Shown: positions 33,813-45,155 of the stretch, in pieces
Layout: each line of letters starts with the position of its first letter
How positions within the stretch are numbered: the stretch's first letter is position 1
Position numbers and translations under genes: made by a program
The notes under the pieces: generated by a model
Database searches by the model: none
What the model was told of the DNA's origin: nothing
The model's input: the letters and a program-made list of their open reading frames with translations, nothing else
Source: Mesorhizobium sp. GbtcB19
GTDB taxonomy: Bacteria; Pseudomonadota; Alphaproteobacteria; Rhizobiales; Rhizobiaceae
NCBI RefSeq assembly: GCF_019091085.1
Contig: NZ_JAGXJY010000003.1
Location: 372,001-436,000, forward strand
Reading direction: 5' to 3'
Length of the DNA stretch: 64,000 bases

Positions 33813-36317
33813 ATGACCCATTCCGACCATCACCACCACCATGCGCATGGCGCAGCCTGCTGCTCCGGCAAGGACAGCAAGGCCACCGCCGACGCAGTGA
33901 TTCGCGATCCGGTCTGCGGCATGATGGTCGATCCTGCCGCCGGCAAGCCGACGGCCGAACATGACGGCCGGAAATTCCATTTCTGCAGCGAGCGCTGCCG
34001 CGCGAAATTCGTTGCCGATCCTGAAATCCATCTGACCGCCACCGATCCCGTTTGCGGCATGAGCGTCGATCGCGCCGTTGCAAAGCATTTTTCGCGCCAT
34101 GAAGGGCAGGGTTTCTATTTCTGTTCGGCGGGCTGTAAGGGCAAGTTCGATGCGGATCCGGCAAAATATCTCGCTGGCAGGCCCGAGCCGCAGCCGATGC
34201 CGAAGGGCACGCAATACACCTGCCCCATGCATCCCGAGATCGTCCGCGACAAGCCCGGTTCGTGCCCGATCTGCGGCATGGCGCTTGAGCCGATGGGCGT
34301 GCCGACCGGCGACGAAGGCCCGAATCCCGAGCTCGTCGATTTCACGCGCCGGCTCTGGGTCAGCGCGGTGCTCTCCGTGCCGTTGCTGATCATCGCCATG
34401 GCGCCGATGCTGGGCTTCAGCTTCGAAACCCTCATCGACGGCCGAACCAAGACATGGGCAGAACTGGCGCTGGCGAGCCCGGTGGTGCTGTGGGCGGCGT
34501 TTCCGTTCTTCCATCGCGGCTGGGAATCGATCCTCAACCGCAGCCCCAATATGTGGACGCTGATTTCGCTCGGCGTGGGCGCCGCCTATCTCTTCAGCCT
34601 CGTCGCGACGCTGTTCCCGGATGTCTTTCCGCATCAGTTCCGCGGTCATGACGGCGCTGTCCCGGTCTATTTCGAGGCCGCCGCCGTCATCGTCGCGCTG
34701 GTCTTTCTAGGCCAGGTTCTGGAACTCAGAGCCCGCGAGCGCACCGGCTCGGCCATTCGCGCGCTGCTCGACCTGGCGCCGAAGACAGCGCGGCTGATCG
34801 GCGCCGACGGCTCCGAGAAGGACGTGCCGCTCGATAGCGTCAAGTCCGGCGACCGGCTGCGCATCCGTCCCGGCGACGCCGTGCCGGTCGACGGCGTCGT
34901 GCTGGAGGGCCGCTCGGCGATCGACGAATCGATGATCACGGGCGAGCCGTTGCCGGTCGAAAAGACAGAAGGCGACGCGCTCACCGGCGGCACGCTGAAC
35001 AAGAACGGCTCGCTGGTCATGCGCGCCGAGAAGGTCGGCGCCGAGACCACGCTGTCGCGCATCGTCGAGCTGGTCGCCAAGGCGCAGCGCTCACGCGCGC
35101 CAATCCAGGGTCTGGCCGACCGCGTCTCCTTCTATTTCGTCCCGGCCGTCGTGCTGGTCGCCATTCTCGCCTTCATCGCCTGGGCGATCCTGGGTCCCGA
35201 GCCCAGCCTGATCTTCGCCATCGTCTCGGCGGTCTCGGTGCTGATCATCGCCTGTCCCTGCGCGCTCGGCCTCGCGACCCCGATGTCGATCATGACGGCG
35301 ACCGGGCGCGGCGCGCATGCCGGCGTGCTGATCAAGGAAGCGGCGGCGCTGGAGCGTTTTTCTTCCGTCGACACGCTGATCGTCGACAAGACCGGCACGC
35401 TGACGGAGGGCAAGCCGCGGCTCACCGATGTCGTCGCGGCCGAGGGCATCGACGAGAACGGGCTGCTGAGCCTCGCCGCCGCGCTCGAAAAGGGCTCGGA
35501 GCATCCATTGGCCGAGGCGATCGTCGAGGGCGCTGCCGCGCGCGGCCTGAAGCTGGCCGATGCGGCCGACTTCGAAGCCGTCACCGGCAAGGGCGTTTCG
35601 GGCACGGTTTCGGGCAGCAAGGTCGCGCTCGGCAACGCGGCGATGATGGCCGACCTCGGCATAGAGGCGCCGGCGGCCAGTGCCGAGACGATGCAGGCCG
35701 AAGGCAAGACGGCCATGTTCGTGGCGGTCGACGGCAGGTTCGCCGGCATCGTCGCTGTCGCCGATCCTGTAAAGGCAACGACGGCCGAGGCGATCAAGGC
35801 CCTGCATGACAAGGGCCTGCGCATCATCATGGCGACAGGCGACAACGAGCGCACGGCCAAGGCCATCGCCGGCAGGCTTGGCATCGACGAGGTGCGCGCC
35901 GGCCTGCTGCCCGATGGCAAGAGCGCGCTGGTGGAGGAACTGCGCCGCAAAGGCGCCACCGTTGCGATGGCCGGCGACGGCGTCAACGACGCGCCGGCGC
36001 TTGCCGGCGCCGATGTCGGCATCGCCATGGGCACCGGCGCCGATGTCGCTGTCGAGAGCGCCGGCATCACGCTGGTCAAGGGTGACCTGAACGGCATCGT
36101 CAGGGCGCGTACGCTTGCCCAGTCGACGCTGCGCAACATCCGGCAGAACCTGTTCTTTGCCTTCCTCTACAACGTGCTTGGCGTGCCGGTCGCGGCCGGC
36201 GTCCTTTACCCGGTCACCGGCATGCTGTTGTCGCCGATGCTGGCCGCGGCGGCGATGAGCCTGTCGTCGGTGTCGGTGATCGCCAACGCTTTGCGGCTGA
36301 GAACATTGAAACTCTGA
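33813..36317 (+). CDS. copA: Copper-exporting P1B-type ATPase (CopA/ActP-like)
   Basis: The 834-residue pump moves Cu(I) out of the cytoplasm at the cost of ATP. It has an N-terminal histidine run (residues 6-10), two YHS-type metal domains (about 31-70 with PVCGMMVD, and 77-120 with PVCGMSVD), then a heavy-metal-binding domain (about 134-162, YTCPMHPEIV ... CPICGMALEP). The ATPase core shows the transport motif CPC at 481-483, TGE at 377-379, phosphorylation site DKTGT at 525-529 and GDGVNDAPAL near 723. The classical CxxC ferredoxin-like HMA domains are absent. The promoter carries a CueR operator. A DUF305 gene follows in the same orientation. Confidence 0.94.
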   Translation: MTHSDHHHHHAHGAACCSGKDSKATADAVIRDPVCGMMVDPAAGKPTAEHDGRKFHFCSERCRAKFVADPEIHLTATDPVCGMSVDRAVAKHFSRHEGQGFYFCSAGCKGKFDADPAKYLAGRPEPQPMPKGTQYTCPMHPEIVRDKPGSCPICGMALEPMGVPTGDEGPNPELVDFTRRLWVSAVLSVPLLIIAMAPMLGFSFETLIDGRTKTWAELALASPVVLWAAFPFFHRGWESILNRSPNMWTLISLGVGAAYLFSLVATLFPDVFPHQFRGHDGAVPVYFEAAAVIVALVFLGQVLELRARERTGSAIRALLDLAPKTARLIGADGSEKDVPLDSVKSGDRLRIRPGDAVPVDGVVLEGRSAIDESMITGEPLPVEKTEGDALTGGTLNKNGSLVMRAEKVGAETTLSRIVELVAKAQRSRAPIQGLADRVSFYFVPAVVLVAILAFIAWAILGPEPSLIFAIVSAVSVLIIACPCALGLATPMSIMTATGRGAHAGVLIKEAAALERFSSVDTLIVDKTGTLTEGKPRLTDVVAAEGIDENGLLSLAAALEKGSEHPLAEAIVEGAAARGLKLADAADFEAVTGKGVSGTVSGSKVALGNAAMMADLGIEAPAASAETMQAEGKTAMFVAVDGRFAGIVAVADPVKATTAEAIKALHDKGLRIIMATGDNERTAKAIAGRLGIDEVRAGLLPDGKSALVEELRRKGATVAMAGDGVNDAPALAGADVGIAMGTGADVAVESAGITLVKGDLNGIVRARTLAQSTLRNIRQNLFFAFLYNVLGVPVAAGVLYPVTGMLLSPMLAAAAMSLSSVSVIANALRLRTLKL

Positions 36318-36360
36318 GCAAAACCCCCAGATACGAAATCCAATCACGAAGGAGACCTGA

Positions 36361-36750
36361 ATGACCTTGGCCAAGAAAATCGTGCTGCTGCTCATGGCCG
36401 CCGGAATGCTGCTTGCCGTCTTTCTCGAAAGCGTGCCGGCTTCGTCGGAGGAGATGAAGCACGACATGTCCAAGATGGCGATGGGCGCCCAGAGCCCGGC
36501 CACCGTCGGCTATGAGAAGGCGATGAAGAAGATGCACAAGGACATGATGATCAAATACACCGGCAATGCCGATGTCGATTTCGTTCGCGGCATGATCCCG
36601 CATCATCAGGGCGCCATCGACATGGCCAAGGTTGTGATCGCCAACGGCAAGGACCCGGAAATCCGCAAGCTCGCGGAAGGCGTCGTCGCGGCGCAGGAAG
36701 CCGAGATCAAGGAAATGCAGGACTGGCTCGCCAAGCATCCGGCGAACTAG
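36361..36750 (+). CDS. DUF305 family periplasmic metal-associated protein
   Basis: The 129-residue exported protein has an N-terminal hydrophobic signal or anchor (MTLAKKIVLLLMAAGMLLAV). The DUF305 domain is rich in methionine and histidine: MKHDMSKMAMG, KKMHKDMMIKYTG and the invariant MIPHHQGAIDMAK near residues 78-90. Members of this family (for example CopM of cyanobacteria) bind copper in the periplasm. It follows the copper ATPase by 43 bases with a good ribosome binding site (AAGGAGA, 36351-36357) and so is probably in the same CueR-controlled operon. It likely buffers copper on the outer side of the inner membrane (inference). Confidence 0.9.
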   Translation: MTLAKKIVLLLMAAGMLLAVFLESVPASSEEMKHDMSKMAMGAQSPATVGYEKAMKKMHKDMMIKYTGNADVDFVRGMIPHHQGAIDMAKVVIANGKDPEIRKLAEGVVAAQEAEIKEMQDWLAKHPAN

Positions 36751-36836
36751 GGCAATTCCAGGAAAAGTGTGCAGCGGTTAGGCTCGGCGCTTGCGGCGTA
36801 GCCCGCCGTCCGGAATTGCTAGAAACAAATACCTGG

Positions 36837-36876
36837 AGCGGTTCGGCGGTTCCGTGAAACGCTGAACCGCTCTAAC
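36837..36876 (+). repeat. Imperfect hairpin between DUF305 and aldo/keto reductase genes
   Basis: The stretch AGCGGTTC (36838-36845) is repeated inverted as GAACCGCT (36865-36872), with GGTTCCGTGAAACG in the loop region forming a partial inner stem. It is followed by only a short CTAA, so it is a weak terminator at best. Similar AGCGGTTC hairpins are common between genes in Mesorhizobium as far as I recall. Confidence 0.45.
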
Positions 36877-36967
36877 CCACCCAGGGAAATCCGGGCGGCC
36901 AGGAGCCTCTACCGTCTGGATTTCCGGCTTTGGCTGTGCTGCGATCCGGCCTCACGCGGAGAAGGCC

Positions 36968-37828
36968 ATGTCCCCGTCAATCAACCGCTCGTCGATCAGA
37001 ACCCTAAAGCTGCCGTCGGGCGAAGCTGTTCCGGTGCTCGGCCAAGGCACCTGGAAGATGGGCGAGGACCGCCGCCGCCACGCCGATGAGGTCGCGGCGC
37101 TGAAGCTTGGTCTCGACCTCGGCATCACGCTGATCGACACCGCCGAAATGTATGCCAGCGGCGGAGCCGAGCAAGTGGTCGCCGAAGCCATCGATGGGCG
37201 CCGCGACGAAACTTTCCTGGTCTCCAAGGTGCTGCCTTCCAATGCTTCGCGCGCCGGCGTGAAACGCGCCTGCGAGAACAGCCTGAAGCGGCTCGCCACC
37301 GACCGCATCGACCTCTATCTGCTGCATTGGCCGGGCAGCGTGCCGTTGACCGAAACCGTCGAGGCTTTCGAGGCGCTGAAGGGCGAAGGCAAGATCCGCC
37401 ACTGGGGCGTCAGCAATTTCGACACCGACGAGATGGAAGAGCTTGTCGGCTTGACCGCTGGCGGCAACGTTCAGACCAACCAGGTGCTCTACAATCTGTC
37501 ACGGCGCGGTCCGGAGTTCGATCTCTCGCCATGGTGCGTGAAGCGCGGCGTTCCGCTGATGGCCTATTCGCCGGTCGAGCAGGGCGCGCTGGCGCGCAAT
37601 GCACGGCTCGAAGCGGTCGCCACCCGCCACAACGCCACCGCCGCGCAGATCGCGCTCGCCTGGGTGATGGCGCAGGAAGGCGTCATCGCCATTCCGAAGG
37701 CCGGCCGCCAGGGGCACGTCCGCCAGAATGCCGCCGCGCTCGACATCGAGCTGACGCCTGAGGATTTCGCCGAGCTCGACCGCGCCTTCCCGCCGCCGAC
37801 GCGCAAGCGCGGCCTGGAAATGATCTGA
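36968..37828 (+). CDS. Aldo/keto reductase
   Basis: The 286-residue NADPH-dependent oxidoreductase has the (alpha/beta)8 fold of the AKR superfamily. The catalytic tetrad is D57, Y62, K87 and H120, seen in [21 protein letters not shown] and LYLLHWPGS. The cofactor end shows [15 protein letters not shown] near residue 238. [11 protein letters not shown] is another signature. It follows the copper genes after 217 bases and lies 40 bases before an MBL hydrolase gene; together they might detoxify carbonyl compounds, but this is only context. The ATG at 36968 is acceptable without a strong ribosome binding site. Confidence 0.92.
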   Translation: MSPSINRSSIRTLKLPSGEAVPVLGQGTWKMGEDRRRHADEVAALKLGLDLGITLIDTAEMYASGGAEQVVAEAIDGRRDETFLVSKVLPSNASRAGVKRACENSLKRLATDRIDLYLLHWPGSVPLTETVEAFEALKGEGKIRHWGVSNFDTDEMEELVGLTAGGNVQTNQVLYNLSRRGPEFDLSPWCVKRGVPLMAYSPVEQGALARNARLEAVATRHNATAAQIALAWVMAQEGVIAIPKAGRQGHVRQNAAALDIELTPEDFAELDRAFPPPTRKRGLEMI

Positions 37829-37868
37829 CCGAAACCTGCATTCGCAATCGCGGTAAAGAGAGCAAGCG

Positions 37869-38678
37869 TTGGAACGAATTTCAGCCGGGCCGCATCACAC
37901 GACCTACAAGATCGGGGACATCAGCGTCACCTCGCTGCGCGACGGCTATGTCGACATGCCGATCCGCCGGCTGCGCCAGCCGGGAGACAGGATATTCGAC
38001 AGGGACCTCCCTACGCAGCTGCAGCTGGTCGATGGCGCGCTCAGGCTGTCCGTCAACGCTTTTGCGATCGACGACGGTCATGAAATCACGCTGATCGATA
38101 CCGGCTCCTCGAACGCCTGGCACCCTACGATGGGCTTTCTGCCGCAGGCGCTGAGCGAGGCGAGGATCGCCGTCGATCGGATACGCACGGTTGCCTTTAC
38201 CCACACGCACCTCGACCATATCCACGGGCTTATCCTTGCCGATGGTCGCGACGGTTTCCCGCAGCTCTCCCGCTTGCTTGTCCCTCGAGCCGAGCTCGAC
38301 ATGTTCCGGTCGGTAGCGAGGTTGAGCCGCTTCCACGATCAGGCAGAACCTTTGGACCCTGGACAGCACCTGAGCGCGGACATCGAGGCCGTCGCCGCTC
38401 CCGGCCACGAAATCGGTCACACCGGCTTTCGTGTCACGAGCGGCGGCGAAACCTTGCTGGCCTGGGGCGACCTGGTGCATGTGCCGTCGCTGCAGTTCGA
38501 TCGGCCGGAGATCGCATGGGAGTTCGACGCCGACCAGGAGCAGGCGCGGGCGAGCCGCCTGCGGATATTGGCCCTTGCCGCCGACAACGCCTGGTGCGTG
38601 GCGGGAGCGCATCTCGATTCACCGGGCGTCGGCCGGATTCTTCGAACCGAAACGGGTTTCCGCTTCGAGCCCTTGTAG
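37869..38678 (+). CDS. MBL-fold metallo-hydrolase
   Basis: The 269-residue enzyme has the metallo-beta-lactamase fold. The zinc site is complete: THTHLDHIHG near residues 112-121, a histidine in EIGHTGF near 180, an aspartate in AWGDLVH near 200 and GAHLDSPG near 253. The first strands INAFAIDDG-like (SVNAFAIDDGHEITLIDTGSS) are typical of quorum-quenching lactonase-like hydrolases, though sequence alone does not give the substrate. The start is taken as TTG at 37869 with AGAGAGC upstream; no suitable ATG exists close by. No signal peptide, so it is cytoplasmic. Confidence 0.88.
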   Translation: MERISAGPHHTTYKIGDISVTSLRDGYVDMPIRRLRQPGDRIFDRDLPTQLQLVDGALRLSVNAFAIDDGHEITLIDTGSSNAWHPTMGFLPQALSEARIAVDRIRTVAFTHTHLDHIHGLILADGRDGFPQLSRLLVPRAELDMFRSVARLSRFHDQAEPLDPGQHLSADIEAVAAPGHEIGHTGFRVTSGGETLLAWGDLVHVPSLQFDRPEIAWEFDADQEQARASRLRILALAADNAWCVAGAHLDSPGVGRILRTETGFRFEPL

Positions 38679-38687
38679 CGACTGGCC

Positions 38688-39257
38688 CTAGATATTGGCC
38701 GGCAGCCCAAGCCGCCTCCGCAGCCGCCGCAATGCCCTCGAAAACACGTCGAGGTCATTCGCGGCGCGGGCAAGCGTGAGCGCGCCCTGGATGGCGGCGA
38801 CGGTTTCCTCGGCCAGCTCGCCGGCCTCGTCCGGTCGGTGCCCGGATCGCACCAGCGCTTCGGCGAGATGGGTGACCCAGCGGCCGAAATAGTCCCTTAT
38901 TTGATCGGCGAAGAGATCGCGCGAGTCATCCAACGCGAAAGCGCCGATGAGGCAAACGCGGCGCCCCGAGCGGAAATAGCCGTCCGTCGCCGCGAACATG
39001 TGCCCGATCCCGGCCAGCGGATCGACGCTGTCGCGTAGCGGCGCAAAGACATTGTCTTCGAACCAGCCGTTGATATGGGCAATGACGGCTCTCGCCATCT
39101 CCTCCTTGCCGCCGGGAAAGAAGTGGTAGAGGCTTCCCTTGCCGAGCCCTGTCGCCTCGCCGATCAAGGCTAGGCTGGCACCCTCATAGCCATGCTCGCG
39201 GAAGACTTCGCCGATCATGGCCAAGAGGCCGTCGCGGTCGGGCGCGATCCTGCGCAT
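38688..39257 (-). CDS. TetR family transcriptional regulator
   Basis: The 189-residue repressor has an N-terminal helix-turn-helix (residues about 8-50; REHGYEGASLALIGEATGLGKGSLYHFFPGGKEEMARAV) and a variable ligand domain of the TetR_C type with CLIGAFALDDSRDLFADQIRDYF. It lies nine bases behind the DUF1348 gene on the same strand, so the two form an operon. A perfect 20-base operator, ATTGTACCGATTGGTACAAT, overlaps the promoter of that operon, consistent with self-repression. The inducer is unknown. Confidence 0.9.
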   Translation of the reverse strand: MRRIAPDRDGLLAMIGEVFREHGYEGASLALIGEATGLGKGSLYHFFPGGKEEMARAVIAHINGWFEDNVFAPLRDSVDPLAGIGHMFAATDGYFRSGRRVCLIGAFALDDSRDLFADQIRDYFGRWVTHLAEALVRSGHRPDEAGELAEETVAAIQGALTLARAANDLDVFSRALRRLRRRLGLPANI

Positions 39258-39266
39258 TCGCGGGCG

Positions 39267-39731
39267 CTACAGTCCGAGTTCCGAAAGGCCGGGATGGTCG
39301 TCCGGCCGGCGCCCGAGCGGCCAATGATATTTCCGCTCGCGCTCAGTGATCGGCAGATCGTTGATGCTGGCAACACGGCGGCGCATCAGCCCGGCTTCGT
39401 CGAATTCCCAGTTCTCGTTGCCGTAGGAGCGGAACCAGTGGCCGCTGTCGTCGCGCCATTCATAGGCGAAGCGCACCGCGATGCGGTTGTCGTTCCAGGT
39501 CCACACTTCCTTGATGAGGCGGTATTCGAGCTCGCGCGCCCATTTGCGCGTAAGGAAGCCGACGATCTCGCCGCGGCCGGAGACGAATTCGGCCCGGTTC
39601 CGCCAGACGCTGTCCTCGGTATAGGCGAGCGAAACCCTTTCGGGATCGCGGCTGTTCCAGGCATCCTCGGCCAGCCGTGCCTTTTGCGCGGCGGTTTCAG
39701 CCGTGAAGGGTGGCAAAGGCGGACGGCTCAT
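39267..39731 (-). CDS. DUF1348 family protein (NTF2-like fold)
   Basis: The 154-residue protein belongs to the DUF1348 group of the NTF2-like superfamily: [57 protein letters not shown] and a C-terminal [18 protein letters not shown] are all characteristic. The family has no established function; the fold often binds small hydrophobic ligands or acts as a simple isomerase. AGGAGAT precedes the ATG at 39731. It is the first gene of a two-gene operon with a TetR repressor, which suggests that it answers to a small-molecule signal. Confidence 0.9.
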   Translation of the reverse strand: MSRPPLPPFTAETAAQKARLAEDAWNSRDPERVSLAYTEDSVWRNRAEFVSGRGEIVGFLTRKWARELEYRLIKEVWTWNDNRIAVRFAYEWRDDSGHWFRSYGNENWEFDEAGLMRRRVASINDLPITERERKYHWPLGRRPDDHPGLSELGL

Positions 39732-39766
39732 CGGGATCTCCTGTCAGTGAGTTGCTGATCAGGAGT

Positions 39767-39786
39767 ATTGTACCGATTGGTACAAT
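39767..39786 (-). promoter_or_regulatory. Perfect palindromic operator of the DUF1348-TetR operon
   Basis: The 20-base sequence ATTGTACCGATTGGTACAAT has perfect 8-base arms with a 4-base centre. It lies 36 bases before the DUF1348 start. On the transcribed strand TTGACA (complement of 39788-39793) lies just upstream and would serve as a -35 element, so the palindrome sits in the core promoter. This is the usual position of a TetR-type repressor site. Confidence 0.8.
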
Positions 39787-39806
39787 GTGTCAACACAGGG
39801 CTGGGT

Positions 39807-42548
39807 CTAGGATTTGGTCGCCAGCCCCTTCAGCCGATAGAGCGCCTCCAGCGCTTCGCGCGGCGTCATCTCGTCCGGATTGATCGCGCCGAGCGCTTCG
39901 CCCAGCGCATCGCTCTTCACCGGCTTCGGCGCCTCCCGCTTCACCGCCACCGAAAACAGCGGCAGGTCGTCGACCAGGCGGTTGGTCTTGCCCGAAACTT
40001 CGCCTTCCTCGAGCTGGTGCAGCACTTCCTTGGCGCGCGCCACGACCGCTTCCGGCAGGCCGGCGAGCCGCGCCACCTGCACGCCATAGGATCGGTCGGC
40101 GGCACCCTTGCCGACCTCGTGCAGGAAGACGACGTCACCCTCCCATTCCTTGACACGCATGGTGACGTTGGCGAGCCGGGGCAGCTTGCCGGCAAGCGCG
40201 GTCATCTCGTGGAAATGCGTGGCGAAGATCGCCCGGCAGCGGTTCTTCTCATGCAGATATTCCACCGCCGCCCAGGCGATCGACAACCCGTCGAAGGTCG
40301 CGGTGCCGCGGCCGATCTCGTCGAGGATGACCAGCGCCCGCTCGCCGGCCTGGTTGAGGATCGCCGCCGTCTCCACCATCTCGACCATGAAGGTCGAGCG
40401 GCCGCGCGCCAGATCGTCGGAGGCGCCGACGCGCGAGAACAGGCGGTCGACGACACCGATATGGGCGCTTTGCGCCGGCACGAACGAGCCGGTCTGGGCA
40501 AGGATGGCGATCAGCGCGTTCTGCCTCAGGAACGTCGATTTACCACCCATATTCGGACCGGTGAGCAGCCAGATCGCGCCGGCCTTGGCGCCGCCCTCGG
40601 GCGACAAGTCGCAATCGTTGGCGACGAAGGGCCCTTCGCCGGAACGCCTGAGCGCCTGTTCGACCACCGGGTGGCGCCCGCCGGCAATTTCGAAGGCGAG
40701 GCTGGCATCGACCAGCGGCCGGCACCAGCTTTCGCTTTCGGAAAGCAGCGCCAATGCCGCCGAGACGTCCAGAACGGCAAGCGCCTCGGCGCCGGCGCGG
40801 ATGCTGTCCGCCGCACTCACCACTTCCGCCGTCAGCCGGTCGAAGGCGGCGAGCTCGATGCCGAGCGCCTTGTCGGCGGCGTTGGCGATCTTCGATTCCA
40901 GCTCCGCCAGTTCCGTCGTGGTGAAGCGCATGGCGTTGGCCATGGTCTGGCGATGGATGAAGCGCGCCTTGGCGGCGTCGTTGCCGGTCATGATCGAGTG
41001 ATGGTTGGCGGTCACCTCGATGTAATAGCCGAGCACATTGTTGTGCCGGATCTTCAGCGAGCGGATGCCGGTCTCCTCGATCAGCGAACGCTCCAGCCCG
41101 GCGATCACCTTGCGCGATTCGTCGCGCAGCGCCCGCATCTCGTCGAGCTCGGTATTGTAGCCCGAGCGCACGAAGCCGCCGTCGCGCCTGATCAGCGGCA
41201 ACTCGTCGTCGAGCGCTTCGCTGAGATGGCGGGCAAGCGCCTCGGGCAGGGCTCTGATCGCGGCAAGCGCGGCGGTGAGCTCGGCGGGCAGGGCGGCTGC
41301 CGCGAACAGTTCGGCAATGGCGCCCGCCGCCTCGAAGCCGGCGCGCAGCGCTCCCAGATCGCGCGGTCCGCCGCGGTTGAGCGCCAGCCGGGACAGCGCC
41401 CTCGGCATGTCGGCGACGCTTTTGAGGCTCGCCCGCAGGCCCTGGCAGAGCCGCGTCTCGGAGCGGAAGAAGGAGACCGAATCCAACCTTGCCGCGATCG
41501 CCGCCGGATCGGTCAGCGGCGCCATCAGCCGGTCGGCCAGCAATCGCGCGCCGCCGCCGGTCACCGTGCGGTCGATCGCCTTGAACAACGAGCCGTCGCG
41601 GCTGCCCGACAACGTGCGCAGCAATTCCAGATTGGCGCGCGTCGCCGGATCGATGAACAGCGTCGAGCCCTGCTCCTCGCGCTCGGGGCGCGACAAGGGC
41701 GGGCGCTCGGCCTTCTGCGTCTTTTCGACATAGGCAATCGTGCCGGAAATCGCCGACAGCTCGGCGCGCGAGAACGTGCCGAAACTGTCGGGCGTCGCGA
41801 CCTCGAAGAAGCGCGCGATGCGGCTTGTGGCCGAAGCCGAATCGAACAGCGAAGGCGGCTGCGGATTGGCGACGCGGCCCAGCACGTCGAACACCGGCCT
41901 GAGCTCCGGATCGTGGAAAACCGGCTCGGCGACGATCAATTCGCGGGGGTCGACGCGGAAGATATCGGCAAGCAGCCGCTCGGCCGTCGTCTCGGCGACG
42001 CGGAAGGCGCCGGTCGAAATGTCGATCCATGCCAGGGCGAAGCTCGCCTGACTGGTCGCGGCACCGCCCCCCTTGACGCGGCCGAGCGCCATCAGGAAGC
42101 TCGATTCCGAGGGCGCGAGCAGCTTGTCCTCGGTGATGGTGCCGGGCGTGACCAGCCGCACCACGTCGCGCCGCACAACCGATTTGGAGCCGCGTTTCTT
42201 GGCTTCGGCCGGATCCTCGATCTGCTCGCAGACGGCGACGCGAAATCCTTGCGCGATCAGCTTCTGCAGATAGTCGTCCGCGGCATGCACCGGCACGCCG
42301 CACATCGGGATATCGTGGCCCTGGTGCTTGCCGCGCTTGGTCAAGACGATGCCGAGCGCCTGGCTCGCCTTCTCCGCGTCGTCGAAGAACAGCTCGTAGA
42401 AATCGCCCATGCGGTAGAACAGCAGCGAATCCGGGTTTGCCGCCTTGATCTCGATGAATTGCTCCATCATCGGCGTGACGCCGCCCGTGGCGGGCGAAGG
42501 CGTCGTCGTCTCCTGGGCGTCGATATCTGTCGGCATGTGCATGTTCAT
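39807..42548 (-). CDS. mutS: DNA mismatch repair protein MutS
   Basis: The 913-residue protein recognises mismatches and recruits MutL. The mismatch-reading motif FYxxE-type is seen as [15 protein letters not shown] near residue 50. The ATPase shows Walker [15 protein letters not shown] near residue 657, Walker [17 protein letters not shown] and the switch ATHFHEM. The clamp and lever regions lie between. The C-terminus ends with the short dimerisation helices ([16 protein letters not shown]). Three ATGs lie close together at the start (MNMHM); 42548 is the longest. It is divergent from the malic enzyme gene, as I recall from Sinorhizobium. Confidence 0.96.
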   Translation of the reverse strand: MNMHMPTDIDAQETTTPSPATGGVTPMMEQFIEIKAANPDSLLFYRMGDFYELFFDDAEKASQALGIVLTKRGKHQGHDIPMCGVPVHAADDYLQKLIAQGFRVAVCEQIEDPAEAKKRGSKSVVRRDVVRLVTPGTITEDKLLAPSESSFLMALGRVKGGGAATSQASFALAWIDISTGAFRVAETTAERLLADIFRVDPRELIVAEPVFHDPELRPVFDVLGRVANPQPPSLFDSASATSRIARFFEVATPDSFGTFSRAELSAISGTIAYVEKTQKAERPPLSRPEREEQGSTLFIDPATRANLELLRTLSGSRDGSLFKAIDRTVTGGGARLLADRLMAPLTDPAAIAARLDSVSFFRSETRLCQGLRASLKSVADMPRALSRLALNRGGPRDLGALRAGFEAAGAIAELFAAAALPAELTAALAAIRALPEALARHLSEALDDELPLIRRDGGFVRSGYNTELDEMRALRDESRKVIAGLERSLIEETGIRSLKIRHNNVLGYYIEVTANHHSIMTGNDAAKARFIHRQTMANAMRFTTTELAELESKIANAADKALGIELAAFDRLTAEVVSAADSIRAGAEALAVLDVSAALALLSESESWCRPLVDASLAFEIAGGRHPVVEQALRRSGEGPFVANDCDLSPEGGAKAGAIWLLTGPNMGGKSTFLRQNALIAILAQTGSFVPAQSAHIGVVDRLFSRVGASDDLARGRSTFMVEMVETAAILNQAGERALVILDEIGRGTATFDGLSIAWAAVEYLHEKNRCRAIFATHFHEMTALAGKLPRLANVTMRVKEWEGDVVFLHEVGKGAADRSYGVQVARLAGLPEAVVARAKEVLHQLEEGEVSGKTNRLVDDLPLFSVAVKREAPKPVKSDALGEALGAINPDEMTPREALEALYRLKGLATKS

Positions 42549-42790
42549 GCCGGGACGCTAGCAGATCGGCCAGCCGGGTTTAATGCCGGCCGCTCGAAAA
42601 GCAGGGGAAAGCCAGCAGCCCCTGCTGCCAGGTGCCGTCGCGGTGCCAAGCCGGAGTAACCGCATCCACATTGAATGAGCTTTGCCGGGCTTGCCGGTTT
42701 ACAGCTGCCGCCTGTAGCCTTAGTCCTGAAATCCCAAAAGGAAGCATCCATTCAAGCGGTGCCGTGCAGGGCGAGGAAATCGAAAGCATC

Positions 42791-45070
<2,280 letters not shown>

Positions 45071-45096
45071 GCGGCCGTCGCAACCCTTCGGCGAAC

Positions 45097-45139
45097 TGAA
45101 AAGCAGAAGGCCCGCGGTGATGCCGCGGGCCTTCTTTTC
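45097..45139. terminator. Bidirectional terminator between maeB and the porin gene
   Basis: A perfect 13-base-pair stem, AGAAGGCCCGCGG (45105-45117) and CCGCGGGCCTTCT (45123-45135), has a five-base loop. It is flanked by CTGAAAAGC on the left and TTTTCAGC on the right, so a U-run appears on either transcript. The converging maeB and porin genes are both ended here. Confidence 0.92.
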
Positions 45140-45155
45140 AGCTTGTGAGGTTCGA

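Noticed and set aside
32784..34649. A 621-residue reading of the GT25 gene
   Set aside because: The region before 33620 is antisense to the copper ATPase gene and its promoter; GT25 homology begins at MRCLVINLD.
39768..42659. A 963-residue open frame on the plus strand
   Set aside because: It is antisense to mutS, has no recognisable domain and shows the arginine-rich composition of shadow frames.
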